The translations under genes and the position numbers were made by a program. The notes below the pieces were generated by a model. It was not told the origin of the DNA. It saw nothing but the letters and a program-made list of their open reading frames with translations, and made no database searches. From positions 1,550,001 to 1,614,000 of the forward strand of contig CM059203.1 in assembly GCA_030323885.1 (NCBI GenBank): a stretch of 64,000 nucleotides of DNA. The letters are read 5' to 3'. Below, piece after piece: positions 1-8,954 of the stretch. Within the stretch, counting starts at the first letter, position 1. Every line of letters begins with the position of its first letter. The DNA is from Branchipolynoe longqiensis (taxonomy: Eukaryota; Annelida; Polychaeta; Phyllodocida; Polynoidae).

Positions 1-56
1 CCCCATCAGGAAGCCTGAATGCTTCCTCTGAGGGTCCAGTGGGAAGCTGAGTCCTG
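1..56 (-). pseudogene. YR gene remnant joined to RNase H tail (copy 1)
   Basis: The first ~50 bases match 8363-8410 inside the YR gene of copy 2. The sequence then jumps to the equivalent of about 9018. An internal deletion of roughly 600 bases has therefore removed the central and N-terminal part of the recombinase and fused the remainder to the end of the RT-RNase H gene. No functional recombinase can be made from this copy. Confidence 0.75.
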
Positions 57-1335
57 ATAACCCTTTTGCTCACTTCTCAGCTGAGATATTTCTGTAAGAA
101 AGTAGAGTGTAACACAGTTTAGCCCTACAGCAAAGCATGCCTTCAGGGTCAGTGTTAAAAATTCTCGTGTTACTAGCACTGTCGTCAAGGCGGCTTAGAG
201 AGTCACAGATGACATTATCCCTACTGCGAATATAAACAGACTTAAACTCAAAATTCCTCTCAACGGCCATCCAAAACAACCTCCTGAGTTAGTACATGAT
301 CCCAGTTGATCTAGATCTGCCTGTGCTCAGAGCGGCCCGCACGACAGCACTATCCGTAACCATAACAACAGTTGCATTTGACCATTTATGCGACCACCTC
401 TCGCAGGCTGCGTACACCGCCGCCATCTCCTAAATATTTATATGAGCTGAAGCGACATGGCCCTCGGGGCTTGAGTGGTGGTGACCAACATAGCGAGCCA
501 ACAATCTATCATCAGCTTCGACAAAAGAGCCGACTAACCAGTCGTTACCATGGAGAGCACCGAGGCCCCATCCAGATGTATCACTGTAAGAAGAGATCAG
601 GGGGGCAAAGTGGCCAAGAATTTTGGCCTTACCGTTAAAGTGGCCAGAGAATGTGATCCACCATTCCAGGTCTTCACATACCCCCTTGGTCAGCCTAACC
701 CTATGGTGGCCCTCCCTGAGTTTTGCGGACATATCGAATATCCTTCTCGTAAAGGTTCGCCCACCCCTGATCACCTTCGCACAGTGGGCTAGGATACTCC
801 CGACCTGTTCCAGCTCCTTCTTCAAAGCTTTCCTCCGACCACTCATTGTCTCAAGTACCCGTCTCATCTTGTCTAATTTATCTATCGGGAGGGTGAGTTC
901 TAACTTGTCGGAATCAATTATCATCCCTAGAAACCGCACCCGCGGGCAGCCTGGCTCACTTTCTTATAGCTGACATAGAAACCTAGTCTGCGAATAATGC
1001 CTAACACTAGCTTCTGGGCGCCCATCGCCTCGAATTTATTCCATCCTAATACACAGAAGTCATCGAGGTAATTAATTACCCGAGTAACTCCCTCTCTCAG
1101 AGCACATCTGACAATGAAATCTGAAATTTTGGAAAATATATAAGGACTGGAGGATAGGCCCATGCTAAGTCTGTTGTCTAGGTAATAGGCTCCATCATCA
1201 GCCAGCGCCCTAGCAATGGCAAGACCCTGACGAGGCCTGTCACATGGATGGATGGAGACAGCTCTGTAAGCATCTTTAATGTCTATTGTAGATAGAAAAT
1301 CTCCTTTCTCCATGCAGTCTGTGACAGTATCGATG
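57..1335 (-). pseudogene. RT-RNase H, 3' half (Ngaro copy 1)
   Basis: This is the second half of the reverse transcriptase and RNase H gene, spread over at least three minus-strand frames (about 1313-927, 939-430 and 279-70). It is therefore broken by frameshifts. Visible features are RT motif A around STIDIKDAYRAV, the YLDD active-site motif (INYLDDFCVLG), the RT thumb region, and an RNase H start YSDTSGWGLGA with a later HINI segment. The RNase H end NVICDSLSRLDD is present. Unlike copy 2, this copy keeps a 16-residue stretch (DRPRQGLAIARALADD region) between RT motifs A and B. It continues at 2326 beyond the LINE insertion. Confidence 0.8.
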
Positions 1336-2325
1336 GTTCATACTGTTCATATGTTTCATTAACGACATGCCTGAGGACATCCATGCATTCATCCAGATGT
1401 TTGCGGATGATACAAAGCTGTATATGGAGGTTAACAGCCCTGAAGATCAACAGGCACTACAAAAAGACCTAACTGCACTTGAAGACTGGGCCAACCTGTG
1501 GCAACTATGTTTCAATGCACAGAAATGCAAGGTCATGCACCTGAGTAACAGAAATGAAAATCTCAGTTACTACATGCACCAAGATGGAGAAGAAGTCCAG
1601 CTCCAAGTGACAGAACTAGAGAAAGATCTTGGCATATACATGGACATCGGACTCACCTTCTCATATCACAGTGAACAAAAGGTGAACAAAGCGAACAAGC
1701 TTCTAGGCATGATACGCCGCTCGTACACGTATCTAGACAATGACACGGTGAAGACACTGTACACGTCACTGATCCGGCCGCACCTTGAGTATGGCAACAC
1801 GGCTTGGACACCGAAGTTCAAGAAGGACATGTCAATGATCGAGAGTGTACAGAGACGTGCTACAAAGTTATCACCAACCATAAGAGAACTACCATATGAA
1901 GAACGTCTCAGGATTCTCAACCTACCCAGCTTATACTACCGAAGGGCCAGGGGAGACATGATAGAAGCATTCAAACACGTCACTGGAAGATATGCGGTTG
2001 ATGCTAGATACCTGAAGCTGGCCAACTGTAAAACTAGAGGTCATCGATACAAGCTGAAGAAGGAAAGAGCAATAAAACCAGTCAGACAGCTATTCTTCAG
2101 TAACAGGATAGTAAATGCCTGGAACGCACTGCCTGAACATGTCATAGAAGCGCCTTCCGTCAACGCCTTCAAGGGCAGACTGGATAAGCATTGGAGGGGG
2201 CTGCAATATTGCATACATCCGGTACTCGATGTGTTTAATCCTAGTAAATCAAATTTTGACATGCATCGACCTGATACAGGCTTCTAAGCCTAACAAAATC
2301 AGAAGCGGATGAGTATGAGTATGAG
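1336..2325 (+). mobile_element. 5'-truncated CR1/L2-like LINE fragment (RT C-terminus)
   Basis: An open frame at about 1367-2287 encodes the end of a non-LTR reverse transcriptase. The FADDTKLY box is the catalytic xADD motif, followed by a thumb and C-terminal region with SLIRPHLEYGN, QRRATK, and LPSLYYRRARGDMIEAF. This C-terminal signature is typical of CR1/L2/Rex-like LINE families. The 3' end carries a short tandem tail (repeats of TGAGTA) rather than a poly-A. Comparison with Ngaro copy 2 puts the junctions near 1335/1336 and 2325/2326, with a few target bases lost. Only the 3' kilobase is present, as expected from incomplete target-primed reverse transcription. It is a dead fragment; the exact clade is uncertain. 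Confidence 0.85.
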
Positions 2326-3257
2326 TAGCTAAACGTCGTGGCTATGCCTCCTGTGAACTGGTTTACAGAGTTGCCCTTTGGTCTACTACAATCGACGACG
2401 GTTCTGCTGCCACCATCGTCCTTCGGTACGACAAACACCGAATGTGTACATTTTGGCTGATTGCCTACCCTGGATATGTTCCCATCAGCTAGCTCTCCCT
2501 GAAACTTCTCATAAATGATATCATGCTCCCAATTGTTCCTAGCCTTCCTCTCCTTGGTGTTATAGGTTATATCACAATCATCATTTATAACCCTGAAGCC
2601 ATATACAACTCCTAACAATAGAAAAATAGCGTCAGGATCATTATCTCCTCTAAAGAACAGCTCTACTACAAATCTACAAGGCTTAAGCTGGGAGCGGTTT
2701 CCTGCTATAAAGTGGGTACACTCACAATTGCCATGAAAACATGATTCATATACTTCAAAATGGAACTTTTCACCACCTATCAACTCGGATAAAGATACCA
2801 TTATATGATCTCCTACATCCCAAATGTGCAATCGGCCCTCAACATCTTTCATATCAACCGTACCCCAAATGCCACATGTGTCAACGCCTCTCTCCTGTAC
2901 ATTGGAAGAAACAATCAGGTTAGCATTGGTATCAATGTGCACAGAATGTTCGCCGTTCCTCTCAACATGAATGTCCAGGCCACCATCGTCTCCATTGTCA
3001 GTCATGTCACCCATGTCCTCACCAAAGTCCACAAGTGTATCTCCGTCATAAACTGTGTTGCTGCTCTCAGCCATAATGTCGGTTGGTGTATCACTGTCAT
3101 TCCATGTGTTGCTGCTCCTGCTCACGCTGTGTACAAGCCCCTGGCTAGTCACAGGGGCAGAGTACTCCCCATAGTTGCTAGCCCCAAGCTGGCTAGCACT
3201 CAGTTCAGCAACCTCCCCGTTGACAGTCTCCCTGTCAACCAAGTCCCTGTCCAACAC
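2326..3257 (-). pseudogene. RT-RNase H, 5' half (Ngaro copy 1)
   Basis: This minus-strand frame encodes the N-terminal extension and the first RT motifs. It includes the HSVFVVPKDDGG and TVVDCSRPKGN segments that in copy 2 sit just before the catalytic core. The upstream part (acidic, rich in Asp, Val and Thr) is poorly conserved between the copies. The frame stays open until it runs into LINE-derived DNA at 2325, which destroys the gene. Its start lies about 140 bases downstream of the gag stop. Confidence 0.8.
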
Positions 3258-3395
3258 ACCTGCCTTGGGCCACTGAGTCAGCTGGGCACTAGTTTGCCCA
3301 CTGACCCACTTACCTGCATGATATGCGAATAAGGGTTCTTGCTCAGCTACAACAGAACTTGCTTCGACCTGGTCGGTGCGATGTTCCTGTCCCAG

Positions 3396-4412
3396 TCACT
3401 CCTTGCACTTGTAGCATTTGTGGCCCTTCCCACCGCACTTAGAACAGGTGTGTTTAAAGCGGCACACGTCCTCTGCGTGGTCGCATCCCCCATCCGAGTT
3501 CCAGGTATAACAGGAGCGCTTCCCAGGTCCGGATTGCGACTTCCTTCGTGATTTCGCTGAATCGTAGCTCGTCTTCTTCTGCCTGCGGTTCTGGTCGCTG
3601 TAGTGCAACATGCTCTCGCTCTGGTACTTGGATGAGAACGCAGCGAATCCGATCGTCTCCGCTAGCTTCCGGATCTCCAAATCATACTCGACATGTGCAA
3701 TGTCTTTGTAATGGTCGTCCCTCGCACGATTTGTGATAAACTTTAGATGCTGCAAGAAAGCTTTGTAGTCTTGTACGGACAGGTCCGCTATGGTGAGGCA
3801 CCAGGAAGCACTAGCATTAATTAGCTCATAGGCATTGAGCTTCCTAACATCCTTTTCCCCCAGAGTATTTTTTTTCAGAGCCCACTTACTCCGTCTACGT
3901 CGGGAAGCACTGCTGTCGCTCTGCGAGCGTGTTGTCCGTCGTCGTCGTCCGGTTTCCCTCGATCTTCTTCGCGACCGGCCATAGGAAGAGTGGCCTTCGT
4001 CTTCTATATCCTTTGTCTTCCACTCTGGCCGCGCCTCCTCGGGAATCACGTGAATGTCAGTTCTGTGGGTGGACTTCTCCCTCATGTTGTCCTCTTTTCC
4101 TGGCTCGTCCCTAGTCCGTGGACGACCGGACCTCCTTCTGTCCCTCTCTGCCTGCAAGTCACTCAAACGGTCATGGAGGTCCTGTAACCGCAACTCCGCC
4201 TCGATTTTTGTGATCGCCGTTCTTGTTTCATCCTCCTTTTCGTCGATCGATAAATCCGCAATTGCCGTCGTCAGCTGGCCCGAATCGTCTTTAGATTTAA
4301 TCGTGGCCATACTTCTTGTGCGAACCGTCGTCCGTTCCTGGTGGTCGCAGCAAGTTGCCGTGTCGTCTTTCTTGTGGTTAAACCCACAGTCTCTACAGTA
4401 TGGTAGCGGCAT
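3396..4412 (-). CDS. Gag-like protein (Ngaro copy 1)
   Basis: Open frame of 338 residues. The N-terminus starts MPLPYCRDCGFNHKKDD, a small Cys/His-bearing segment. A charged middle region (RSRRRSRE, SDSSASRRRRSKW) resembles an RS-rich nucleic-acid-binding stretch. A conserved block from LNAYELINASASW follows. The C-terminus has two metal-binding motifs: a CCCH-like finger with C-x8-C-x6-C-x3-H spacing, then a CCHC knuckle (CSKCGGKGHKCYKC). Gag proteins of DIRS-like elements commonly end in such fingers, so the likely role is RNA binding and particle assembly. The frame is intact although the rest of the element is dead. The leader repeat array lies directly upstream and the RT gene downstream. 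Confidence 0.8.
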   Translation of the reverse strand: MPLPYCRDCGFNHKKDDTATCCDHQERTTVRTRSMATIKSKDDSGQLTTAIADLSIDEKEDETRTAITKIEAELRLQDLHDRLSDLQAERDRRRSGRPRTRDEPGKEDNMREKSTHRTDIHVIPEEARPEWKTKDIEDEGHSSYGRSRRRSRETGRRRRTTRSQSDSSASRRRRSKWALKKNTLGEKDVRKLNAYELINASASWCLTIADLSVQDYKAFLQHLKFITNRARDDHYKDIAHVEYDLEIRKLAETIGFAAFSSKYQSESMLHYSDQNRRQKKTSYDSAKSRRKSQSGPGKRSCYTWNSDGGCDHAEDVCRFKHTCSKCGGKGHKCYKCKE

Positions 4413-4414
4413 AG

Positions 4415-5290
4415 GTCGTCCGTTGGCCCGATCTCAGTAAAGATCAGGAAAATTATGTTGAAACCGACCCTGATTTATTTAGACCGACACTGATTTATTT
4501 AGACCGACACTGATTTATTATCGAGTGGCAAATAATGATAATCGACCGTTAAATTCGAAAGAAGTCGTCCATTGGCCCGATTTGGCCGTTACAGGTCGGA
4601 AGAGTTACATAGATCGTATATCAATCGTTTTTAGTAGCCAGTAGAGATTATGTTTAATCGACAACATGAAGGCATTCTGCTTCCGTCGTCCGTTGGCCCT
4701 CCGACAAAGCTACAGTAATGGCAGTGACGTCGTCCTGATGCCGTCTATAGCAGCTGATCGACTCAAGTCCCCGTGTTATCGTAAGCCTAGATCCATAAAT
4801 TGCTATAATCGACCGAAGTAGTCGTCACTTGGCCCAGTTACAATGTTAGCAGTGTCAGATTGATCGATTGTTATTCTCGACGGAGATAGCAATTTTCAAC
4901 AGTGATCAGTAACTATGTCGAAACGACACAAATGAAATCATTTTGATTTCATCGATGAATGGAATCAGTGCTGAAGTCATCCGCTGGCCGCAGGTGAAAC
5001 AAACGTTAAATTACAAAATTCGAACGAAGTCGTCCGTTGGCCCGAGCGGGCGATCAATGGTGATCGACCGTTAAAGTTCGGACGAGATTCAAATTGCAAT
5101 ATCCAGCATTTTCAATAGCGATCAGTGTAGGATTGAAAATCGACAACCTGAAATTAATTTGCTTATTCGTCCGCTGTCCCTGTGAAAACGCTAAATACGG
5201 TTTAGTTATGTGCACGATACCGTTAATTCGTCCTTGTTATTGCTGATCAGCGAACAGGTAATATCAGCTGAAGTCGTCCGCTGGCACCAG
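4415..5290 (-). repeat. Leader array of a 16-base repeat (copy 1)
   Basis: About eight dispersed copies of GTCGTCCGTTGGCCCG or close variants occur on the plus strand, at about 4415, 4564, 4685, 4821, 4976, 5029, 5166 and 5273. One variant reads GTCCGCTGTCCCTG. Spacing is irregular (40-150 bases) and the DNA between is AT-rich with recurring GATCGACCGTTAAA. The array lies between the A repeat and gag, so it is the 5' leader of the minus-strand transcript. A related array lies at the same place in copy 2. Confidence 0.85.
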
Positions 5291-5355
5291 GTGTAAACAG
5301 GTATCACAGGTAGCACAAGGGAACCACAGGTAGCAGGTAGACTGTGGTCCTTCCT

Positions 5356-5540
5356 CAGCAAAGAAATGGAGGCAAGTGACGATTTGACCGTCTCGAGACC
5401 AACCGCCGGGGCCAAAGGAAGCAGCCAGAGGCCGGACGACGGCGATTGGCTAATATTCCAGTCGAGCCAAATCGAATAAATAAATAATAAATAGTTCTCC
5501 GAGCGTTTATATGTATATAATAGATTAAATATAATATATA
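5356..5540 (-). repeat. A1 terminal repeat of Ngaro copy 1
   Basis: It aligns with 13013-13198 and 7791-7974. All three share GGAGGCAAGTGA, a GGACGACGGCGATTGG core, and CTCCGAGCGTTTATATGTAT before running into an AT-rich tail. This copy is the most diverged in the middle part. It marks the 5' end of copy 1 on the minus strand. Confidence 0.8.
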
Positions 5541-5785
5541 CATATATAATATATATATCGATATAAATATACATATACACATACATATGTGTATACATAT
5601 AAATATACATATACCTATGTGTATATACATATACAACTATTACATATGCACCCATGTATATATATGTATATATATACATCCATTCACATATACATATATG
5701 TATACATATATACCAATGGAGACCTATATATGTGACTACATAATTATATATATATATATATATATATATGTGAATACATACTGTA
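5495..5785. repeat. TA-rich microsatellite
   Basis: Alternating TATA/CATATA runs with no coding sense. The tyrosine/isoleucine-rich frames across it are translations of the repeat. It separates Ngaro copy 1 from the inverted-repeat element that follows. Confidence 0.9.
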
Positions 5786-6975
5786 TTTAAAGATGACTGC
5801 AGCATATATTGTAGAGTGGTTCTCCATTTGTCACTGGTAAGTTAACACATGTGTAGTCTGTTTCACTCTCAGACTTATTGCAAGGGGCCTAAGCTCTGAC
5901 ACTTTAACACTCAGATTTTAACCAAAAACTGCCAAGGAAAGCTTTCACACCTCAGGTTGCCAATGGTTCTCTGGGCTGCACCTCTACTGACAGCTGAGCT
6001 CACTGAGTGTGAATGTGTCAGAGCTTATGCTCTTGGAATAGGTGTGACAGTGGATTGGATTTGGTTTATAAGGGTCTGTGCCACAGTGCACTTGCACACA
6101 CATATTTCTGAAGGTACACACTACACAACAGTCAACTTGCTACTTGTAAAGGGGCTGTCACATTAGGGTTTTTTGCGGGAGCGTATGGCGGCGTAAGCGC
6201 GTTACGTCATATACATCGGCATACGCCGTATACGCTACTCATACGCTACGCATACGCTACTCATACGCTGCCAGATGCCGCCAGATGCCGGCGTATGTGA
6301 AGCGTATGAGGCATACGCCGCCATACGCTTTCATAAATTCGTCCGTCCAAATTTTTTTGTGCATGCTAAAAAAAACACGACCTATGAGGGCGTATGGCCC
6401 ATACTGTCAAAAAATGTCACAGCACGCTCCCATACGCTCCTCATACGCTCCTCGTACGCTCCTCGTAGGTTCCACATACGCTCAAAACCACCCGAAAGGT
6501 CACCAAATGTCATCATAGGCCGGCACGCGCAGGACCTACGTAGGTTTTCAATACGCTCCCGCCATACGCCGTAATGTGACAGGGCCTTAAATGGATTAAC
6601 ATTGTGAAGGATCTGGCACAGTCATCCTTACATTTAGGAACACTGGTAAGTTATTCTTCACTTGATATTGCAATATTATTTATATATTATATATAATACA
6701 TACATATGTATGTGCATATATACATATAGTTTTAAAAGTATGTGTATGTGTACATGTACATGCATAATCAAAAATAAAATATAAATGGAATATTATTTAG
6801 GGTAATGGCAGTGTTTGGTTAAAATCTGAGTGTGAAAGTGTCAGAGCTTAGGCCCCTTGCATTGTTGCAATAAGTCTGATAGTGACACAGACTACATATG
6901 GATTAACTTAGCAGTGACAAATGGAGGACCACTCTAAGAGATGTGATGCAGTCATCTCTAAATACAATATGTATT
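5775..6975. mobile_element. Non-autonomous inverted-repeat element
   Basis: The segments at about 5775-5921 and 6818-6975 are reverse complements over roughly 150 bases with scattered mismatches. Shared blocks include AGGGGCCTAAGCTCTGACA and CTCCATTTGTCACTG read on the left arm. The interior holds no transposase frame. The outer ends run into TA microsatellites, so a target duplication cannot be recognised. This looks like a long-armed MITE or foldback element that has itself been a target for the smaller element at 6150-6588. Confidence 0.7.
6150..6588. mobile_element. MITE with GGSCTGTCACATTA ends and ACGC-rich interior
   Basis: The left end GGGGCTGTCACATTAGGG and the right end (complement GGCCCTGTCACATTACGG) form terminal inverted repeats that continue into the GGGAGCGTATGGCGG segments. 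The interior is packed with variants of CATACGCTCC and CATACGCCGCC, many as local palindromes. There is no coding capacity. Flanks suggest a TAA-type duplication but this is not secure. The CpG-rich ACGC repeats differ from the AT-rich surroundings. Confidence 0.7.
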
Positions 6976-7170
6976 TATATGCATATATATAGAGTCATGT
7001 ATATATGTCTGCATATGTATATATAGATGTATATGTATATGTATGTAAGTGTATATGTATGTATTTGTATGTATATGTATGTATATATATGTATGGATAT
7101 ATATGTATGTATATATGTATGTGTATATATATATGTATATGCATGTATGTATATATATGTATATGTATAA
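6660..7170. repeat. AT-rich DNA and (TATG)n/(TATA)n microsatellite
   Basis: 6660-6780 is AT-rich with TATACATA runs. 6960-7170 is a long stretch of degenerate TATGTA repeats. The right arm of the inverted-repeat element lies between them. No gene is seen. Confidence 0.85.
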
Positions 7171-7299
7171 CATTTATAATAGGCATAGGGGGTTTGGGTT
7201 TCGGGGGTGGGAGAGAAGACGGCAGCCTATCGGCGCAAGGAATCCCGGCGCCAGGGTTCCCGGCCTCCCAGTGCCAAGACTCCCGGCACCAGGCCTCAA

Positions 7300-7665
7300 T
7301 TCAAATAATATAAATATGAATAAAATGTGATAACCAATAATAAAATATATGAAATATAAATGCAATAATATACAAGGTAAGTTTAATGTTAATGTTGCTG
7401 TAGCAGCAAGAAATGCCATATTTGTAGGGATTATGCATCAGATGCATAATTACAGTGTTATTTATGAGCATTGCTTACTGGCCTCCCGTCCCCAGGCCTT
7501 CCGGAACTGGCCTTCCAATAAATAATATGGATAGAAATAAAAAGGGATAACCAACAATAAAATAAATCAAATACAATAATAGTTAAGGTAGGTGTTTCTT
7601 AATGTTGTACCAGCAAGACAAGCCATATTTGTGGTGATTATGCATCAGATTCATAATCACAGTGA
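7300..7665. repeat. Tandem duplication of a ~215-base unit
   Basis: 7304-7456 and 7523-7664 are diverged direct copies. Both share GATAACCAA(T/C)AATAAAAT, GCCATATTTGTRGKGATTATG and a CATCAGAT-CATAAT end, and each is preceded by a GC-rich GGCCTCCCRG segment. A fragment of the same repeat recurs near 25120. It is noncoding and probably a dispersed repeat. Confidence 0.7.
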
Positions 7666-7697
7666 ATTATTTGTTATGCACATATATATATATATAT

Positions 7698-7777
7698 AAG
7701 CCTCCCTACGAATTGACGAGAGAGACAGCAGATTGGGTTGGTTCGTTTATTCGACTCCGGGCTGAGCGATAAATGCC
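7698..7777 (-). repeat. B2 repeat
   Basis: An 80-base copy of B1, from AAGCCTCCCTACGAATTGACG to GAGCGATAAATGCC in plus-strand reading. It differs from B1 by a few bases only. It is the last unit of the 3' B1-A2-B2 block. Confidence 0.92.
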
Positions 7778-7790
7778 CTACCTAATACAA

Positions 7791-7974
7791 AAGCAAAAAA
7801 CAGGAGGCAAGTGATGATTCAAACCAGATCGGGCTGGGTCGAGCGCCGCAGCAACGCAGCAGGGGACAGTGGACGACGGCGATTGGCCAATATTCAGTCG
7901 AGTAGAATCGATACTAATAAATAATCAATAATTCTCCGAGCGTTTATATGTATATAATAGATTATATATAATAT
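7791..7974 (-). repeat. A2 repeat
   Basis: It matches A1 (13013-13198) from AAGCAAAAAAC through GGAGGCAAGTGA and on to the AT-rich end near CGTTTATATGTATATAATAG. It lies between the two B copies. In Ngaro-type replication such an internal copy is thought to template the missing end of the circular DNA intermediate. Confidence 0.92.
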
Positions 7975-8055
7975 AAGCCTCCCCTACGAATTGAAGAGAG
8001 AGACAGCAGATTGGGTTGGTTCGTTTATTCGACTCCGGGCTGAGCGATAAATGCC
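7975..8055 (-). repeat. B1 repeat
   Basis: An 81-base unit immediately downstream of the YR stop codon (minus strand), nearly identical to B2. Its end GATAAATGCC is where similarity to B2 stops. Confidence 0.92.
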
Positions 8056-8087
8056 AAAGGGAGCCGCACGACTCCCACCCAAACCAA

Positions 8088-8954
8088 TCAAGCTGTCTCG
8101 GAGCACAAGGTGGCTGCCACCCTCATGTCGTCCATAATCCGGACAGATAAGGGGGTTTTCAGGTATGCGTAAACCGTGTCGGAAGCCCAATCCCCCCGTA
8201 CCTTAATTTCCTCTACCGTGGCCCCACATAAGGCTAAAAAGGTGCAGCCACCTCGGCGAAGTGAGTGTGATGATAAGTCATCGCAATCAAGACCTGCCCT
8301 TGCTGCAAAGGTCTTTAGAGTCTGCTGGTAAATAACATATGTCATTGGCGTAGAGCCGCCCGCCCCATCAGGAAGCCTGAATGCTTCCTCTCCGGGTCCA
8401 GCGGGGAGCTGGGCGAAGTGCAGTTCAACCCAGTGGACTGCGCACATCCCTGGATCGGCACATTGAGCCACGGGGACTTCCAATAGTCTCTCAGCGAACT
8501 GAATGGTCTTACTTTTCCTAATCGTTATGACCATGCCCCAGTCAAAAATTTTGAAATCCCCCCTCCGAAGCGTTGAGTCCGAGAGGGTGACCTGCGCCTT
8601 CCGCAGCAGGGCTCTAAAGGACACCAATATAGCCACTCTCCAAGATGTATGGCCCGGGGAAGAGCGCAGCATAGCAAATATCTTCCTCATCATAGAAGGA
8701 AGAAGGGGCCTGGCCCGACGTGGGGCATCACCCTTGACCCGCTTAATACCCCTCAGAGTAGAAGATATAATGAAACTGTTGTAGTCAATTGGCTGAGCAC
8801 CAGTCTGTTTTAGAAAATAGTTTAACCCGCTCAGGTAATTAGTGATTGAGCTATACTTCATAGAGCGGGCGAGCCAAGTTGCATACAGGGCAACTTGCTC
8901 ATCAGAACATGGAAAAGGAGCACGAGTAGAACTAAAAATCTCCACAAAGGCCAA
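8088..8954 (-). CDS. Tyrosine recombinase (YR) of Ngaro copy 2
   Basis: A 288-residue frame of the phage-integrase fold. Visible catalytic positions: a first Arg box (ALLRKAQVTLS), the HSLRRGG box giving His and second Arg, a W in RGDWASDT, and the nucleophile Tyr in TVYAYLKT. An N-terminal SAM-like DNA-binding half (YATWLARSMKYSSITNYLSG) precedes them. It would integrate a circular cDNA by strand exchange. The frame stays open upstream of the ATG and overlaps the end of the RT gene in another frame. The likely true N-terminus therefore includes SITTRAVQVKRYLAF and starts upstream, or is reached by frameshift or reinitiation. No internal stop is seen, so it is possibly active. Confidence 0.9.
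   Translation of the reverse strand: MAFVEIFSSTRAPFPCSDEQVALYATWLARSMKYSSITNYLSGLNYFLKQTGAQPIDYNSFIISSTLRGIKRVKGDAPRRARPLLPSMMRKIFAMLRSSPGHTSWRVAILVSFRALLRKAQVTLSDSTLRRGDFKIFDWGMVITIRKSKTIQFAERLLEVPVAQCADPGMCAVHWVELHFAQLPAGPGEEAFRLPDGAGGSTPMTYVIYQQTLKTFAARAGLDCDDLSSHSLRRGGCTFLALCGATVEEIKVRGDWASDTVYAYLKTPLSVRIMDDMRVAATLCSETA

Larger units (their letters stand above)
1..5540 (-). mobile_element. Ngaro-type YR retrotransposon, copy 1 (decayed, truncated at window edge)
   Basis: Seen: read on the minus strand, this stretch carries an A-type terminal repeat (about 5356-5540), a leader full of a 16-base repeat, a gag ORF, an RT-RNase H region in several frames and a stub of the tyrosine recombinase. 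Each part is colinear and clearly similar to the better copy at 7698-13198. Compared with that copy, most of the YR gene (the equivalent of about 8411-9018) is missing and a LINE fragment splits the RT gene. Known: the order gag, RT-RNase H, YR with split direct repeats is that of the Ngaro group of DIRS-like elements. Inference: an old, inactive insertion. Its 3' repeats would lie left of the window if they survive. Confidence 0.85.

Noticed and set aside
5206..5805. Tyr/Ile-rich ORFs here and at 6958-7330 and 12871-13307
   Set aside because: Translations of TA-rich microsatellites with no other coding evidence.
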